NCBI GenBank assembly: GCA_018065815.1
Contig: JAGHSP010000180.1
Coordinates: forward strand, 1-12,705
Length of the DNA stretch: 12,705 nucleotides
Direction of reading: 5' to 3'
Source of the DNA: Candidatus Sodaliphilus limicaballi
GTDB taxonomy: Bacteria > Bacteroidota > Bacteroidia > Bacteroidales > Muribaculaceae
Shown: positions 1 through 7,387 of the stretch, one piece after another
How the letters are laid out: each line of letters starts with the position of its first letter
How positions within the stretch are numbered: the stretch's first letter is position 1
Program-made: the position numbers and the translations under genes
The notes under the pieces: model-generated
Databases searched by the model: none
What the model was told of the DNA's origin: nothing
What the model saw: the letters and a program-made list of their open reading frames with translations, nothing else

Positions 1-573
1 GCATTTGTGTCAATGAGTGTATCGGCTCAAACTCCTCAACAGATGCTTGATAGGGCAGTGAACGCTTTAAAAGGCACTGTCACTGCTGATTATATGCTGA
101 AATCGGAACAGGGCGCCATGAAAGGGACTGTCGTTGTGAATGGCAAGAAATTTAGAATGCTTTCAAAGGACGTGAAGACATGGTATGACGGCAATACCCA
201 ATGGACCTACTCGGTAGCAACTCATGAAGTGAATATTACCACGCCCACTCCACAAGAACTTCAAATGACTAATCCTGTTGCTGCTGCTCAAGGGTTCAAA
301 AAGGGGTATAACATGTGGAAGGCGGCTGGTCAGGTTTCTGACAAGTATGCGATTATGCTTCAACCCAAGTCGAAAAGTGACATTAAGAAAGTTTACCTGT
401 ATATAAGCAATGGGTCAAACTTACTTCATTCTGCCAATTTTCAGATGAATGACGGTACATCGTTTACTATCACGATGAGTAACTATAAGACAAAAGTCAG
501 TGTGCCGGAGTCAACATTTCAGTATGATGCATCGATGGTGCCTGCCGGAACGCAAGTTGTAGATTTAAGATAA
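1..573 (+). CDS. LolA-like outer-membrane lipoprotein carrier protein (5' end missing)
   Basis: Probable periplasmic chaperone that carries lipoproteins from the inner to the outer membrane. The frame is open to the first base of the window (codons for Ala-Phe before a GTG at 7), and the residues AFVSMSVSAQ read like the end of a signal peptide with cleavage after Ser-Ala. The true start therefore probably lies upstream, and GTG 7 is not a convincing start. The remaining 190 residues match the LolA size and pattern: an N-terminal amphipathic segment (QQMLDRAVNAL), then beta-strand-rich sequence including VVVNGKKFRM, TWYDGNTQWTY and the late motif MNDGTSFTITMSNYKT, and a final FQYDASMVPAGTQVVDLR typical of LolA C-termini. 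The stop is 10 bases before the preferred trxB start, so the two are probably co-transcribed. The family call is by pattern recognition; sequence identity in this family is low. Confidence 0.82.
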   Translation, partial: AFVSMSVSAQTPQQMLDRAVNALKGTVTADYMLKSEQGAMKGTVVVNGKKFRMLSKDVKTWYDGNTQWTYSVATHEVNITTPTPQELQMTNPVAAAQGFKKGYNMWKAAGQVSDKYAIMLQPKSKSDIKKVYLYISNGSNLLHSANFQMNDGTSFTITMSNYKTKVSVPESTFQYDASMVPAGTQVVDLR

Positions 574-583
574 TTATGTGGTT

Positions 584-1513
584 ATGAAAGTTAAGTGTTT
601 GATAATAGGTTCAGGTCCTGCCGGATATACAGCTGCAATCTATGTGTCTCGTGCAGGTATCTCTAATCTGCTTGTCGAGGGACATCAACCCGGTGGACAG
701 CTCACTACCACTACTATGATTGAAAATTTCCCAGGATTCCCTTCGGGAATTGACGGATTTGAGTTGATGCAAAACATGCGTCAGCAGGCAATTAATGTGG
801 GTGCTGATGTTAAGTCGGCATCAGTGAAGACAATAGATTTGGCAAAGCGTCCATTTGTCGCATTGCTAGACGACGAAACCAGTGTTGAGGCCGATAGCGT
901 TATCATCGCAACTGGTGCATCGGCTAGATATTTGGGACTACCTGATGAGAAAAAGTATGCAGGCCAGGGTGTCTCGGCATGTGCTACATGCGACGGCTTT
1001 TTCTATCGCAAGCGTGATGTTGCCGTAGTGGGCGGTGGCGACACTGCATGTGAAGAGGCTACATATTTGAGCAACTTGTGCCGTAAGGTATATATGATTG
1101 TGCGTAAAGACCACCTTCGCGCACAGTCGGCAATGCAGAAACGTGTAGCCGAGCGTGAGAACATTGAATTGATTTTCAATGCCAATACAACAGGACTATT
1201 TGGTGAGGACGGACTTGATGGCGCTCATCTCATTATTAATAAAGGAACAGAAAATGAGCAAGTGCGTGATATTGCTATCAATGGTTTCTTTCTTGCGATA
1301 GGCCATAAGCCCAATACTTCATTTCTTGCGGGACAATTAGAACTTGATGAGCAAGGATATATTGTCACTGATAAAGATTCAACTGCCACAAGTGTTAATG
1401 GCGTATTTGCCGCCGGTGATGTTGCCAATCCTCGTTATCGCCAGGCAATAGCAGCTGCTGGTACTGGATGCCGTGCCGCGCTTGATGTGGAGCACTTCTT
1501 GAATAATCAGTAA
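584..1513 (+). CDS. trxB: thioredoxin-disulfide reductase
   Basis: Cytosolic NADPH-dependent FAD enzyme that reduces thioredoxin. Numbered from ATG 584 (309 aa), the N-terminal FAD-binding motif GSGPAGYTAA lies at about residues 9-18, the redox-active CATC at Cys133-Cys136 within GVSACATCDGFF, the NADPH-binding GGGDTACEEA at about 150-159, and the C-terminal FAD contact GVFAAGDV near 272. Length is normal for bacterial low-molecular-weight TrxB. I prefer ATG 584 because the protein then begins MKVKCLIIGSG, as is usual; an in-frame GTG at 578 would add only two residues. It follows the LolA-like gene with a 10-base gap and is followed by a strong hairpin terminator, so it ends the + strand transcription unit. 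Nothing appears damaged or missing. Confidence 0.97.
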   Translation: MKVKCLIIGSGPAGYTAAIYVSRAGISNLLVEGHQPGGQLTTTTMIENFPGFPSGIDGFELMQNMRQQAINVGADVKSASVKTIDLAKRPFVALLDDETSVEADSVIIATGASARYLGLPDEKKYAGQGVSACATCDGFFYRKRDVAVVGGGDTACEEATYLSNLCRKVYMIVRKDHLRAQSAMQKRVAERENIELIFNANTTGLFGEDGLDGAHLIINKGTENEQVRDIAINGFFLAIGHKPNTSFLAGQLELDEQGYIVTDKDSTATSVNGVFAAGDVANPRYRQAIAAAGTGCRAALDVEHFLNNQ

Positions 1514-1533
1514 CAGTTAGATTTGTAGGATAG

Positions 1534-1580
1534 AATAATCCCTTACATCCAATCAAAAGGAATGTAAGGGATTATTTTTT
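1534..1580 (+). terminator. rho-independent terminator after trxB
   Basis: A perfect 15-bp stem pairs 1534-1548 (aataatcccttacat) with 1562-1576, closes a 13-base loop, and runs into a T tract at 1575-1580. It begins 20 bases after the trxB stop. It sits between converging genes, ending 5 bases before the lpdA stop codon, so the same hairpin could also mark the 3' end of the - strand transcript. However, there is no matching U tract on that side, so the + strand role is the clear one. Confidence 0.92.
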
Positions 1581-1581
1581 A

Positions 1582-2925
1582 CTAGAATTGCTTTGCCGTT
1601 GCCATGATCACTTCGCTAAGGGTGGGGTGGCCGTGGATAGCGGTAGCAAGTGTGTCAACTGTCGCTTCACATTGCATTGCCGTGACGACTTCCTGAATCA
1701 AATCGGCAGCGTGTGGACCGCAAATGTGGCAGCCAACAACCTTGCGTGAGTCGGCTTCAACTATCATTTTCACTAAACCGTCGGTTTCTCCCATTGATAC
1801 AGCTTTGCCATTGCTACGGAAAAATGATTTTTTTACCACAACATTCATTTCACGCTCGGTGCATTGGTCCTCGGTAAGTCCCACCATAGATAGTTCAGGA
1901 GTAGTGAATACGGCACTAGGCACTATATCAAGATTGATGTTATCTTGCTTGCCCATCATGTGATGCAATGCCTTAAATCCTTGTGCGGTTGCAGCATGAG
2001 CCAGCATGCACAGTCCATTGACATCGCCTATGGCATAGATGCCATTAACTGATGTCATCATGTGTGAATCGACTTCGATGCCACGGCGACCCACTTTTAT
2101 GCCTGCCTCTTCTGCTCCGTTGGGAATTACGGGCTTGCGTCCAACCGACATCAGAACTTGCTCGGCAATGACTGATTTGGATTTTCCTTTCTGCTCAAAT
2201 GTTATTTCGAGCAATCCTTCGTCATTTTTGTGTATGCCATTAACCGCTGCTTGAGTCATGATGTTTATGCCACGTTTGGAGAGCACTGTCTTCAGTCGTT
2301 TTGCAATGTCTTTGTCAAATGGGGGAAGAATTTCTTTGCAGAATTCAATAACAGAGACTTCTACACCAAAACTATTGAATATTGCAGCAAACTCCATGCC
2401 GATGACACCACCGCCCACGATGCAAAGGCTCTTGGGTAATTCGCTCATTTCCAGTACATCGTCGCTTGTCATAGATAGTTCGGCGCCTTCGATGGGCAAA
2501 CCTCGTGGAGCTGAACCGGTTGCAATCACTATGTTATCGGCAATATACTTCTCGCCATTTGCTTCGACCGTGTGTGCATCAATGATAGTTGCTTCTCCGG
2601 TCACATAATTGATACCCGGTTGTTTCATGAGCATAGCTACGCCTTCGCGCAGCTGTGTGACTACTGTATCTTTCCTGGCGTGGGCGATGGTATAGTCAAG
2701 TGAAAGGTTGTCAACCTTTACTCCCCACTGTTCCGCTTCTTTGAGCAGGTTTACAACCTCGGCATTGCGGCATAATGCTTTGGTGGGAATGCAACCACGG
2801 TTAAGACATGTTCCGCCAGGGTGATTTTTTTCAATAATAGTGACCTGTAGTCCCTGTTGGGCTGCATCGGCGGCCATTTCATAACCGCCAGGTCCTGCAC
2901 CTATGATGATAATATCACTTTTCAT
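1582..2925 (-). CDS. lpdA: dihydrolipoyl dehydrogenase (glycine cleavage L-protein / E3)
   Basis: FAD enzyme that re-oxidises dihydrolipoyl groups and passes electrons to NAD+. The 447-residue product has the FAD motif GAGPGGYEMA at about 9-18, the redox disulfide in CLNRGCIPTK (Cys40, Cys45), a second nucleotide-binding motif IVGGGVIGMEFA near the middle, the FAD contact GIYAIGDVNG, and the C-terminal catalytic pair in HGHPTLSE (His433, Glu438), which completes the active site of the partner subunit. It is slightly shorter than the usual ~465-475 residues. It is the last gene of the glycine cleavage cluster, 62 bases after gcvPB, so its job here is probably regenerating lipoylated GcvH. It could also serve 2-oxoacid dehydrogenases encoded elsewhere. 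A terminator-like hairpin and U tract lie directly before its ATG (bases AGAAA between), so its expression may be set separately. Confidence 0.96.
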   Translation of the reverse strand: MKSDIIIIGAGPGGYEMAADAAQQGLQVTIIEKNHPGGTCLNRGCIPTKALCRNAEVVNLLKEAEQWGVKVDNLSLDYTIAHARKDTVVTQLREGVAMLMKQPGINYVTGEATIIDAHTVEANGEKYIADNIVIATGSAPRGLPIEGAELSMTSDDVLEMSELPKSLCIVGGGVIGMEFAAIFNSFGVEVSVIEFCKEILPPFDKDIAKRLKTVLSKRGINIMTQAAVNGIHKNDEGLLEITFEQKGKSKSVIAEQVLMSVGRKPVIPNGAEEAGIKVGRRGIEVDSHMMTSVNGIYAIGDVNGLCMLAHAATAQGFKALHHMMGKQDNINLDIVPSAVFTTPELSMVGLTEDQCTEREMNVVVKKSFFRSNGKAVSMGETDGLVKMIVEADSRKVVGCHICGPHAADLIQEVVTAMQCEATVDTLATAIHGHPTLSEVIMATAKQF

Positions 2926-2930
2926 TTTCT

Positions 2931-2969
2931 AAAAAAAAATTATGGGGCGAAACAATGATTTCCGCCCCA
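2931..2969 (-). terminator. terminator-like hairpin between gcvPB and lpdA
   Basis: On the - strand, a stem of seven pairs (TGGGGCG/CGCCCCA; + strand 2943-2949 with 2963-2969) continues as three A-T pairs (2950-2952 with 2959-2961) past one bulged base at 2962 and closes a 6-base loop. Three bases later comes a run of nine T residues (the A run at 2931-2939 on the + strand). This is the classic form of an intrinsic terminator. It starts 18 bases after the gcvPB stop, and the U tract ends five bases before the lpdA ATG. It may terminate part of the gcv transcript, act as an attenuator for lpdA, or form a processed 3' end. Confidence 0.75.
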
Positions 2970-2987
2970 AGTAAATTCTATGCCATA

Positions 2988-4466
2988 TTATTGGTTGTCG
3001 GCAACCAATTCTGTATAAGTCACAACGGGATGCAGAGCTGCCAGAGTGTCGTCGAGACGGCGCACGGGAGTGTTGTGGGGTGCTGTCTTGACTAATTCGG
3101 GAGTTTCGCTTGCTTCACGAGCTATTGTTCTCATGACTTCAATGAACCCGTCGAGTGTTTCCTTGCTCTCATTCTCGGTGGGCTCAATCATGAGGGCCTG
3201 ATGGAAAAGAAGCGGGAAATAAATTGTGGGTGCATGATAGCCATAGTCGAGCAGGCGTTTGGCTACGTCGAGTGTAGTGACTTCTGTGGATTTATCCTTC
3301 AGTCCGTCAAATACAAACTCGTGCTTGCACACGCCTTCTATGGGAAGTTCGTAGCAATCTTTGAGACATTCCTTGATGTAATTAGCATTGAGTGTTGCGA
3401 GCGGTCCAACCATACGTAGGTTTTCTTTGCCAAGGGTAAGGATGTAAGCATAAGCACGCATGATTACTCCGAAGTTGCCAAGGAAACCTGAAACCGAACC
3501 AAGAGACTCGTCGTTGCTCACGACCTTGAACGACATTGTTTCTTCGTCGGCAACGACACGAGGATTGGGCAAGAATTGTTCAAGACCTTCACGCACGCCT
3601 ACGGGACCTGAACCAGGGCCGCCTCCGCCATGAGGAGTAGAGAACGTCTTGTGGAGGTTGATGTGCATAATGTCAAATCCCAAATCACCGGGGCGACACA
3701 TACCCAGCATGGGGTTGAGGTTTGCTCCGTCGTAGTACATTAGACCGCCTGCTTCGTGCACGAGTTGTGCAATTTCAGCGATGTTGTGCTCGAAAATACC
3801 AAGTGTGTTGGGATTAGTCATCATCATGCCGGCAATAGTGTCGTCAAGCAGAGGACGCAAGTCTTCCACATCGACTGTGCCGTCGGGACGGCTCTTAACG
3901 ACTACAACATTAAACCCACACACGGCTGCGCTCGCGGGATTTGTGCCGTGGGCGCTGTCGGGGATAATAACCTTGGTGCGCTTTTCATCGCCACGGCTCA
4001 AGTGATAACTCTTCATCACCATGAGACCTGTGAGCTCGCCGTGAGCACCTGCGAACGGGTTGAGGGTAAATTCGCTCAATCCAGAGATTTCAGCAAGAGA
4101 GTATTGCAGGTTAGAGTAAACTTCAAGTGCACCTTGGACAGTGCTAGGATCTTGAAGAGGGTGCAGGCCTGTAAAAGCATGATGGTTGCACATCTCCTCG
4201 TTGATCTTGGGGTTGTACTTCATTGTGCAAGATCCCAAGGGGTAGAAACCTGTGTCAACGCCAAAGTTGTTGTTGCTCATGTTAGTGTAATGACGCACAA
4301 CAGTGAGTTCGTCAACCTGGGGCAAGGCTGGTGCCTCGTCACGCATGAGATGTGCAGGCATATCCTCGAGTTTGTATTGACCCAATTCGTTTTTAGGAAG
4401 AGAATATCCACATCGTCCTTCCTTTGACAACTCAAAAATGAGTTTTCCGTAATACACGTTGTTCAT
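2988..4466 (-). CDS. gcvPB: glycine dehydrogenase (decarboxylating) subunit 2, P-protein
   Basis: PLP-carrying half of the two-subunit P-protein, which decarboxylates glycine and transfers the aminomethyl group to the lipoyl arm of GcvH. The 492-residue product has the PLP lysine in NLHKTFSTPHGGGGPG (His272-Lys273), followed by the glycine-rich loop. Upstream are the conserved GFYPLGSCTMKYNPK (about 73-87), NPFAGAHGELTG (about 136-147) and DSAHGTNPASA (about 170-180), and YYDGANLN (about 244-251), which carries the PLP-binding aspartate. Length fits the stand-alone GcvPB family. It starts at ATG 4466, 19 bases after the gcvPA stop, an arrangement that suits equimolar synthesis of the two subunits. 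No frameshift or missing motif is seen; the split from gcvPA is by a real stop and a new start, not a broken fused gene. Confidence 0.97.
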   Translation of the reverse strand: MNNVYYGKLIFELSKEGRCGYSLPKNELGQYKLEDMPAHLMRDEAPALPQVDELTVVRHYTNMSNNNFGVDTGFYPLGSCTMKYNPKINEEMCNHHAFTGLHPLQDPSTVQGALEVYSNLQYSLAEISGLSEFTLNPFAGAHGELTGLMVMKSYHLSRGDEKRTKVIIPDSAHGTNPASAAVCGFNVVVVKSRPDGTVDVEDLRPLLDDTIAGMMMTNPNTLGIFEHNIAEIAQLVHEAGGLMYYDGANLNPMLGMCRPGDLGFDIMHINLHKTFSTPHGGGGPGSGPVGVREGLEQFLPNPRVVADEETMSFKVVSNDESLGSVSGFLGNFGVIMRAYAYILTLGKENLRMVGPLATLNANYIKECLKDCYELPIEGVCKHEFVFDGLKDKSTEVTTLDVAKRLLDYGYHAPTIYFPLLFHQALMIEPTENESKETLDGFIEVMRTIAREASETPELVKTAPHNTPVRRLDDTLAALHPVVTYTELVADNQ

Positions 4467-4485
4467 AGTCTATTATCCTCCTAAA

Positions 4486-5829
4486 TTATTTGTCAATATT
4501 TTGAAATCCTTCACAAATGCATACTGCATCGTCGATGTCATCCTTGCTTAAAGTCTCTGTTGCGCAGAGAAGCAGAGTGTGGTCATCGATCTTGAGACCA
4601 AACTGGATGCCAGCATCAAGCATGGTGTCAAGTAACTCGTTGATGTTTTCGCCCTTGTATTTCACTGCAAATTCATGCAAGAACGGCTTGCCTGGATATG
4701 CAAGTTCGAAATCGTCGAGTTTACACAGCTCGTCGGCAAGATAGTGAGCGTTGCTATAACTCAAGGCATTTACTTCTTTAAGTCCCTGTTTGCCCATGAG
4801 AGCCATGTAGATGGTTACATAAAGTGCCATGAGACTCTGATTAGAGCAGATATTGCTAGTTGCTTTCTCACGACGTATGTGCTGCTCGCGGGCTTGCAAT
4901 GTGAGCACGAAAGTGCGTTTGCCGTCCATATCCTTGGTAGCACCTACGATGCGTCCTGGCATCTTGCGTATGAGTTTCTTGCTAGTGCACAGATAACCCA
5001 CATAAGGACCGCCAAAGTTCATGGGGATGCCAAGGCTCTGTCCATCGCCCACTGCCACGTCAGCGCCCCATTCGCCCGGAGTCTTGATTACTCCCAGGGC
5101 ACTGGCATTGCAGTTCATGATGAACAAAGCTTTGTTGTCGTGGCAAGTATCGGCCCAACCAGTGTAGTCTTCCACGATGCCGTAGAAATTGGGTGCAGCT
5201 ACAATAACGCCAGCGACATCACCTTGTGAAACCTTGTTTTCAAAGTCCTCGCGAGAGGTGACACCATCGACAGCGGCAATGTGCTCTACGACGATGCCGT
5301 GGAATTTGGCATAGGTCTCGACAACGCGAGTGACGATGGGGTTCATCGTGTCGCTGATGAGCACCTTGTTGCGTTTCTTTGCATTGGCGACTGCCATCAT
5401 CATGGCTTCGGCGGTAGCAGTAGTGCCGTCATACATTGACGCATTGCTCACTTCCATACCTGTAAGTGCTGCCATCATGCTCTGGTACTCAAAGATGTAC
5501 TGGAGTGTACCTTGTGAAATTTCAGCCTGATAGGGGGTGTAAGAAGTGAGGAACTCGCTTCGGCTTAATATAGCGTTGATTACAGAAGGGCTGTAATGGT
5601 TGTAAACGCCAGCGCCGATGAAGCAGTTAAGCGTTTGGTTGTATTCGCCCAGTTCGTCAAACATCTTACGCACCTCAACTTCACTCATCTCCTCGGGCAA
5701 CTCATAGTCGCGGTGCAGCACAAGTTCGCCAGGTATATCTTCGTATAGATCCGCAAGGCTCTTGAGACCACACTTGTCGAGCATTGATTTAATGTCCTCG
5801 TCGGTGTGCGGGAAATATTTGTAATTCAT
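4486..5829 (-). CDS. gcvPA: glycine dehydrogenase (decarboxylating) subunit 1, P-protein
   Basis: N-terminal-type subunit of the two-subunit P-protein; with GcvPB it forms the glycine decarboxylase. The 447-residue product begins MNYKYFPHTDEDIKSML, the usual GcvPA opening. It contains the family motifs FIGAGVYNHYSPSVI (about 70-84), TSYTPYQAEISQGTLQ (about 94-109), EVSNASMYDGTTATAEA (about 125-141), GADVAVGDGQSLGIPMNFGGP and the late ALQAREQHIRREKATSNICSN-type segment. It has a PLP-enzyme fold but lacks the PLP lysine, as expected for this subunit. Length is typical (~440-450). It lies 35 bases after gcvH and 19 bases before gcvPB on the same strand, so it is part of the same transcript. Confidence 0.97.
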   Translation of the reverse strand: MNYKYFPHTDEDIKSMLDKCGLKSLADLYEDIPGELVLHRDYELPEEMSEVEVRKMFDELGEYNQTLNCFIGAGVYNHYSPSVINAILSRSEFLTSYTPYQAEISQGTLQYIFEYQSMMAALTGMEVSNASMYDGTTATAEAMMMAVANAKKRNKVLISDTMNPIVTRVVETYAKFHGIVVEHIAAVDGVTSREDFENKVSQGDVAGVIVAAPNFYGIVEDYTGWADTCHDNKALFIMNCNASALGVIKTPGEWGADVAVGDGQSLGIPMNFGGPYVGYLCTSKKLIRKMPGRIVGATKDMDGKRTFVLTLQAREQHIRREKATSNICSNQSLMALYVTIYMALMGKQGLKEVNALSYSNAHYLADELCKLDDFELAYPGKPFLHEFAVKYKGENINELLDTMLDAGIQFGLKIDDHTLLLCATETLSKDDIDDAVCICEGFQNIDK

Positions 5830-5864
5830 ACTTAATTCAAGTTAAGCAATGTACAGGAATTAAT

Positions 5865-6245
5865 TTATTCGCCGATGAATGCTTTGTAAGCCTCGGCAGT
5901 CATGAGGTTGTCAAGTTCGCCAAGGTCGCTGATCTCAACTTTGATAATCCAGTTTTCGAAAGCATCCTTGTTAACAAGGCCGGGCTCGTCCTCGAGTGCC
6001 TCGTTGACTTCGATAACAGTACCGCTCACGGGCGACATGAGGTCGCTTGCTGCCTTCACGCTTTCCACTGCTCCGAATTCCTCGCCTGCAGTTACTTCGT
6101 CGTCAACTTCAGGAACATCTACATAGACAACGTTACCAAGTTCGTGCTGAGCATAGTCGGTGATGCCGATGAAACCAATGTTACCTTCAACTTTTACATA
6201 CTCGTGTGACTCGCTGTAGTAGAGTCCTTCAAGAATCTTACTCAT
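5865..6245 (-). CDS. gcvH: glycine cleavage system H protein
   Basis: Small lipoylated carrier that shuttles the aminomethyl intermediate between P-, T- and L-proteins in the cytosol. The 126-residue product has the standard H-protein layout: an N-terminal YYSESHEYVKVEGN segment, GITDYAQHELGNVVYVDVPEVDD, then the lipoylation hairpin GAVESVKAASDLMSPVSG with the target lysine at Lys64, then GTVIEVNEALEDEPGLVNKD and a C-terminal helix. Length is normal. It lies 43 bases after gcvT and 35 bases before gcvPA. Codon choice looks like that of a well-expressed gene (mostly AAG, AAC, GTT/GTC and GGT/GGC type codons). The lipoate ligase encoded at the head of the same cluster is the obvious candidate to modify it. 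Confidence 0.98.
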   Translation of the reverse strand: MSKILEGLYYSESHEYVKVEGNIGFIGITDYAQHELGNVVYVDVPEVDDEVTAGEEFGAVESVKAASDLMSPVSGTVIEVNEALEDEPGLVNKDAFENWIIKVEISDLGELDNLMTAEAYKAFIGE

Positions 6246-6288
6246 AATACTTATTTTTGTTTTGATGTTATTAATTCGTTATTTGTTT

Positions 6289-7380
6289 TTATTTCTTATA
6301 ACTCTTTTTGTAGAAACGTTTCTTTACGACCTCTGCGGGGAAAACTTTCTTGCGAATCTTCACATTGAGTTCGTTGCCCAGAGTGCCTGCCTCACGGTCA
6401 ACCAGTGCAAAAGCAAGACTCTTTTCTACAGAGATGCCGCGATAACCTGTGGTGATATAGCCTACTACCTTGTCGCCTTGCATCACTTCATATCCATGGC
6501 GAGCGATAGCTTTGTCTTTAAGTTCAAGGCCTACAAGTTTCTTGGCGCTGCCTTCTTCCTTCTGTTTAGCACAAGCCTCTTTGCCTATAAAGTCTTCCTT
6601 GTCGAGTTTCACAAAGATGCTCAAAGTAGCCATTATGGGAGAGATCTCGGCAGTGAGTTCGTCGCCATAAAGGGGCAGACCCACCTCAAAACGTAAAGTG
6701 TCGCGACAACCCAGTCCGCATGGCTGCACACCAGCTTCGACTAGAAGATCCCACATCTTGTTGATAGCAGTGTGGCTTGCATAGATTTCAAAGCCATCCT
6801 CGCCGGTGTAACCTGTGCGGCTTACGATGATTGTTTCACCGTCGTATTCCAACTTTTTGAAAGTATAAAACACGAGGTCGGTTGCATCAATCTTGAGAAT
6901 GTCGAGAAGAGCCTTTTCACTCTCGGGACCTTGAACTGCGAGCTGTCCGTAGTAGTCGCTCTGGTGGTCAACTTTCACGTCAAACTGTGCTGCATGTTCA
7001 TTGATCCATGCCACATCCTTGTCGATGTTACCAGCATTGATAACAAGGAAAAAGTCGTTTTCGGCAACTTTATAAACCAGCAAGTCATCCACAGTGCCTC
7101 CGTCGGGGTAAAGCATCATGCCATAGTAGATCTTGCCCAGAGGAGCATCCTTGATATCGTTTGTGAAAATATAGTTGACAAACTTCTCGGCTTCGGGACC
7201 GGTGATCTCAACTTCGCCCATGTGTGAAACGTCGAACACACCCACCTGGTTGCGAACAGCATTATGCTCTTCAACTATGCCTTTGTATTGAATGGGCATG
7301 TTAAATCCGGCGAAGGGACTCATTAATGCACCCAGAGCCACGTGCTTGTCATATAGACATGTTTTTTTCTCGTCTGCCAT
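6289..7380 (-). CDS. gcvT: aminomethyltransferase (glycine cleavage T-protein)
   Basis: Tetrahydrofolate-dependent enzyme that takes the aminomethyl group from GcvH, releasing ammonia and forming 5,10-methylene-tetrahydrofolate. The 363-residue product begins with the usual KTCLYDKHVALGALMSPFAG, followed by VFDVSHMGEVEITG, and then YPDGGTVDDLLVYK, whose Asp98-Asp99 pair includes the conserved catalytic aspartate. Later motifs are SRTGYTGEDGFEIY, LGCRDTLRFEVGLPLYG and a C-terminal GYITTGYRGISVEKSLAFALV of the T-protein barrel domain. Length matches the family (~360-370). It starts at ATG 7380, seven bases after the lplA stop, so the two genes are tightly coupled. A 43-base AT-rich gap without a visible promoter separates it from gcvH. 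Confidence 0.97.
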   Translation of the reverse strand: MADEKKTCLYDKHVALGALMSPFAGFNMPIQYKGIVEEHNAVRNQVGVFDVSHMGEVEITGPEAEKFVNYIFTNDIKDAPLGKIYYGMMLYPDGGTVDDLLVYKVAENDFFLVINAGNIDKDVAWINEHAAQFDVKVDHQSDYYGQLAVQGPESEKALLDILKIDATDLVFYTFKKLEYDGETIIVSRTGYTGEDGFEIYASHTAINKMWDLLVEAGVQPCGLGCRDTLRFEVGLPLYGDELTAEISPIMATLSIFVKLDKEDFIGKEACAKQKEEGSAKKLVGLELKDKAIARHGYEVMQGDKVVGYITTGYRGISVEKSLAFALVDREAGTLGNELNVKIRKKVFPAEVVKKRFYKKSYKK

Positions 7381-7387
7381 AAATCTT

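Noticed and set aside
3756..4427. A 223-codon open frame on the + strand opposite gcvPB, with others opposite gcvPA (4675-5229) and gcvT (6772-7227).
   Set aside because: They lie fully antisense to genes with strong family matches. Biased codon use in the gcv genes removes stops from the opposite strand. The translated products show no recognisable motifs and have an odd Cys/His/Val-rich make-up.
4467..4485. Whether the gcvPA/gcvPB boundary is a broken fused gcvP.
   Set aside because: gcvPA ends with a normal C-terminus and gcvPB begins with a normal stand-alone N-terminus after a 19-base gap; both have the usual lengths of the two-subunit family.
5830..5864. Short inverted repeat CTTAA/TTAAG in the gcvH-gcvPA gap.
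   Set aside because: Only five AT-rich pairs with no U tract; expected by chance in an AT-rich spacer.
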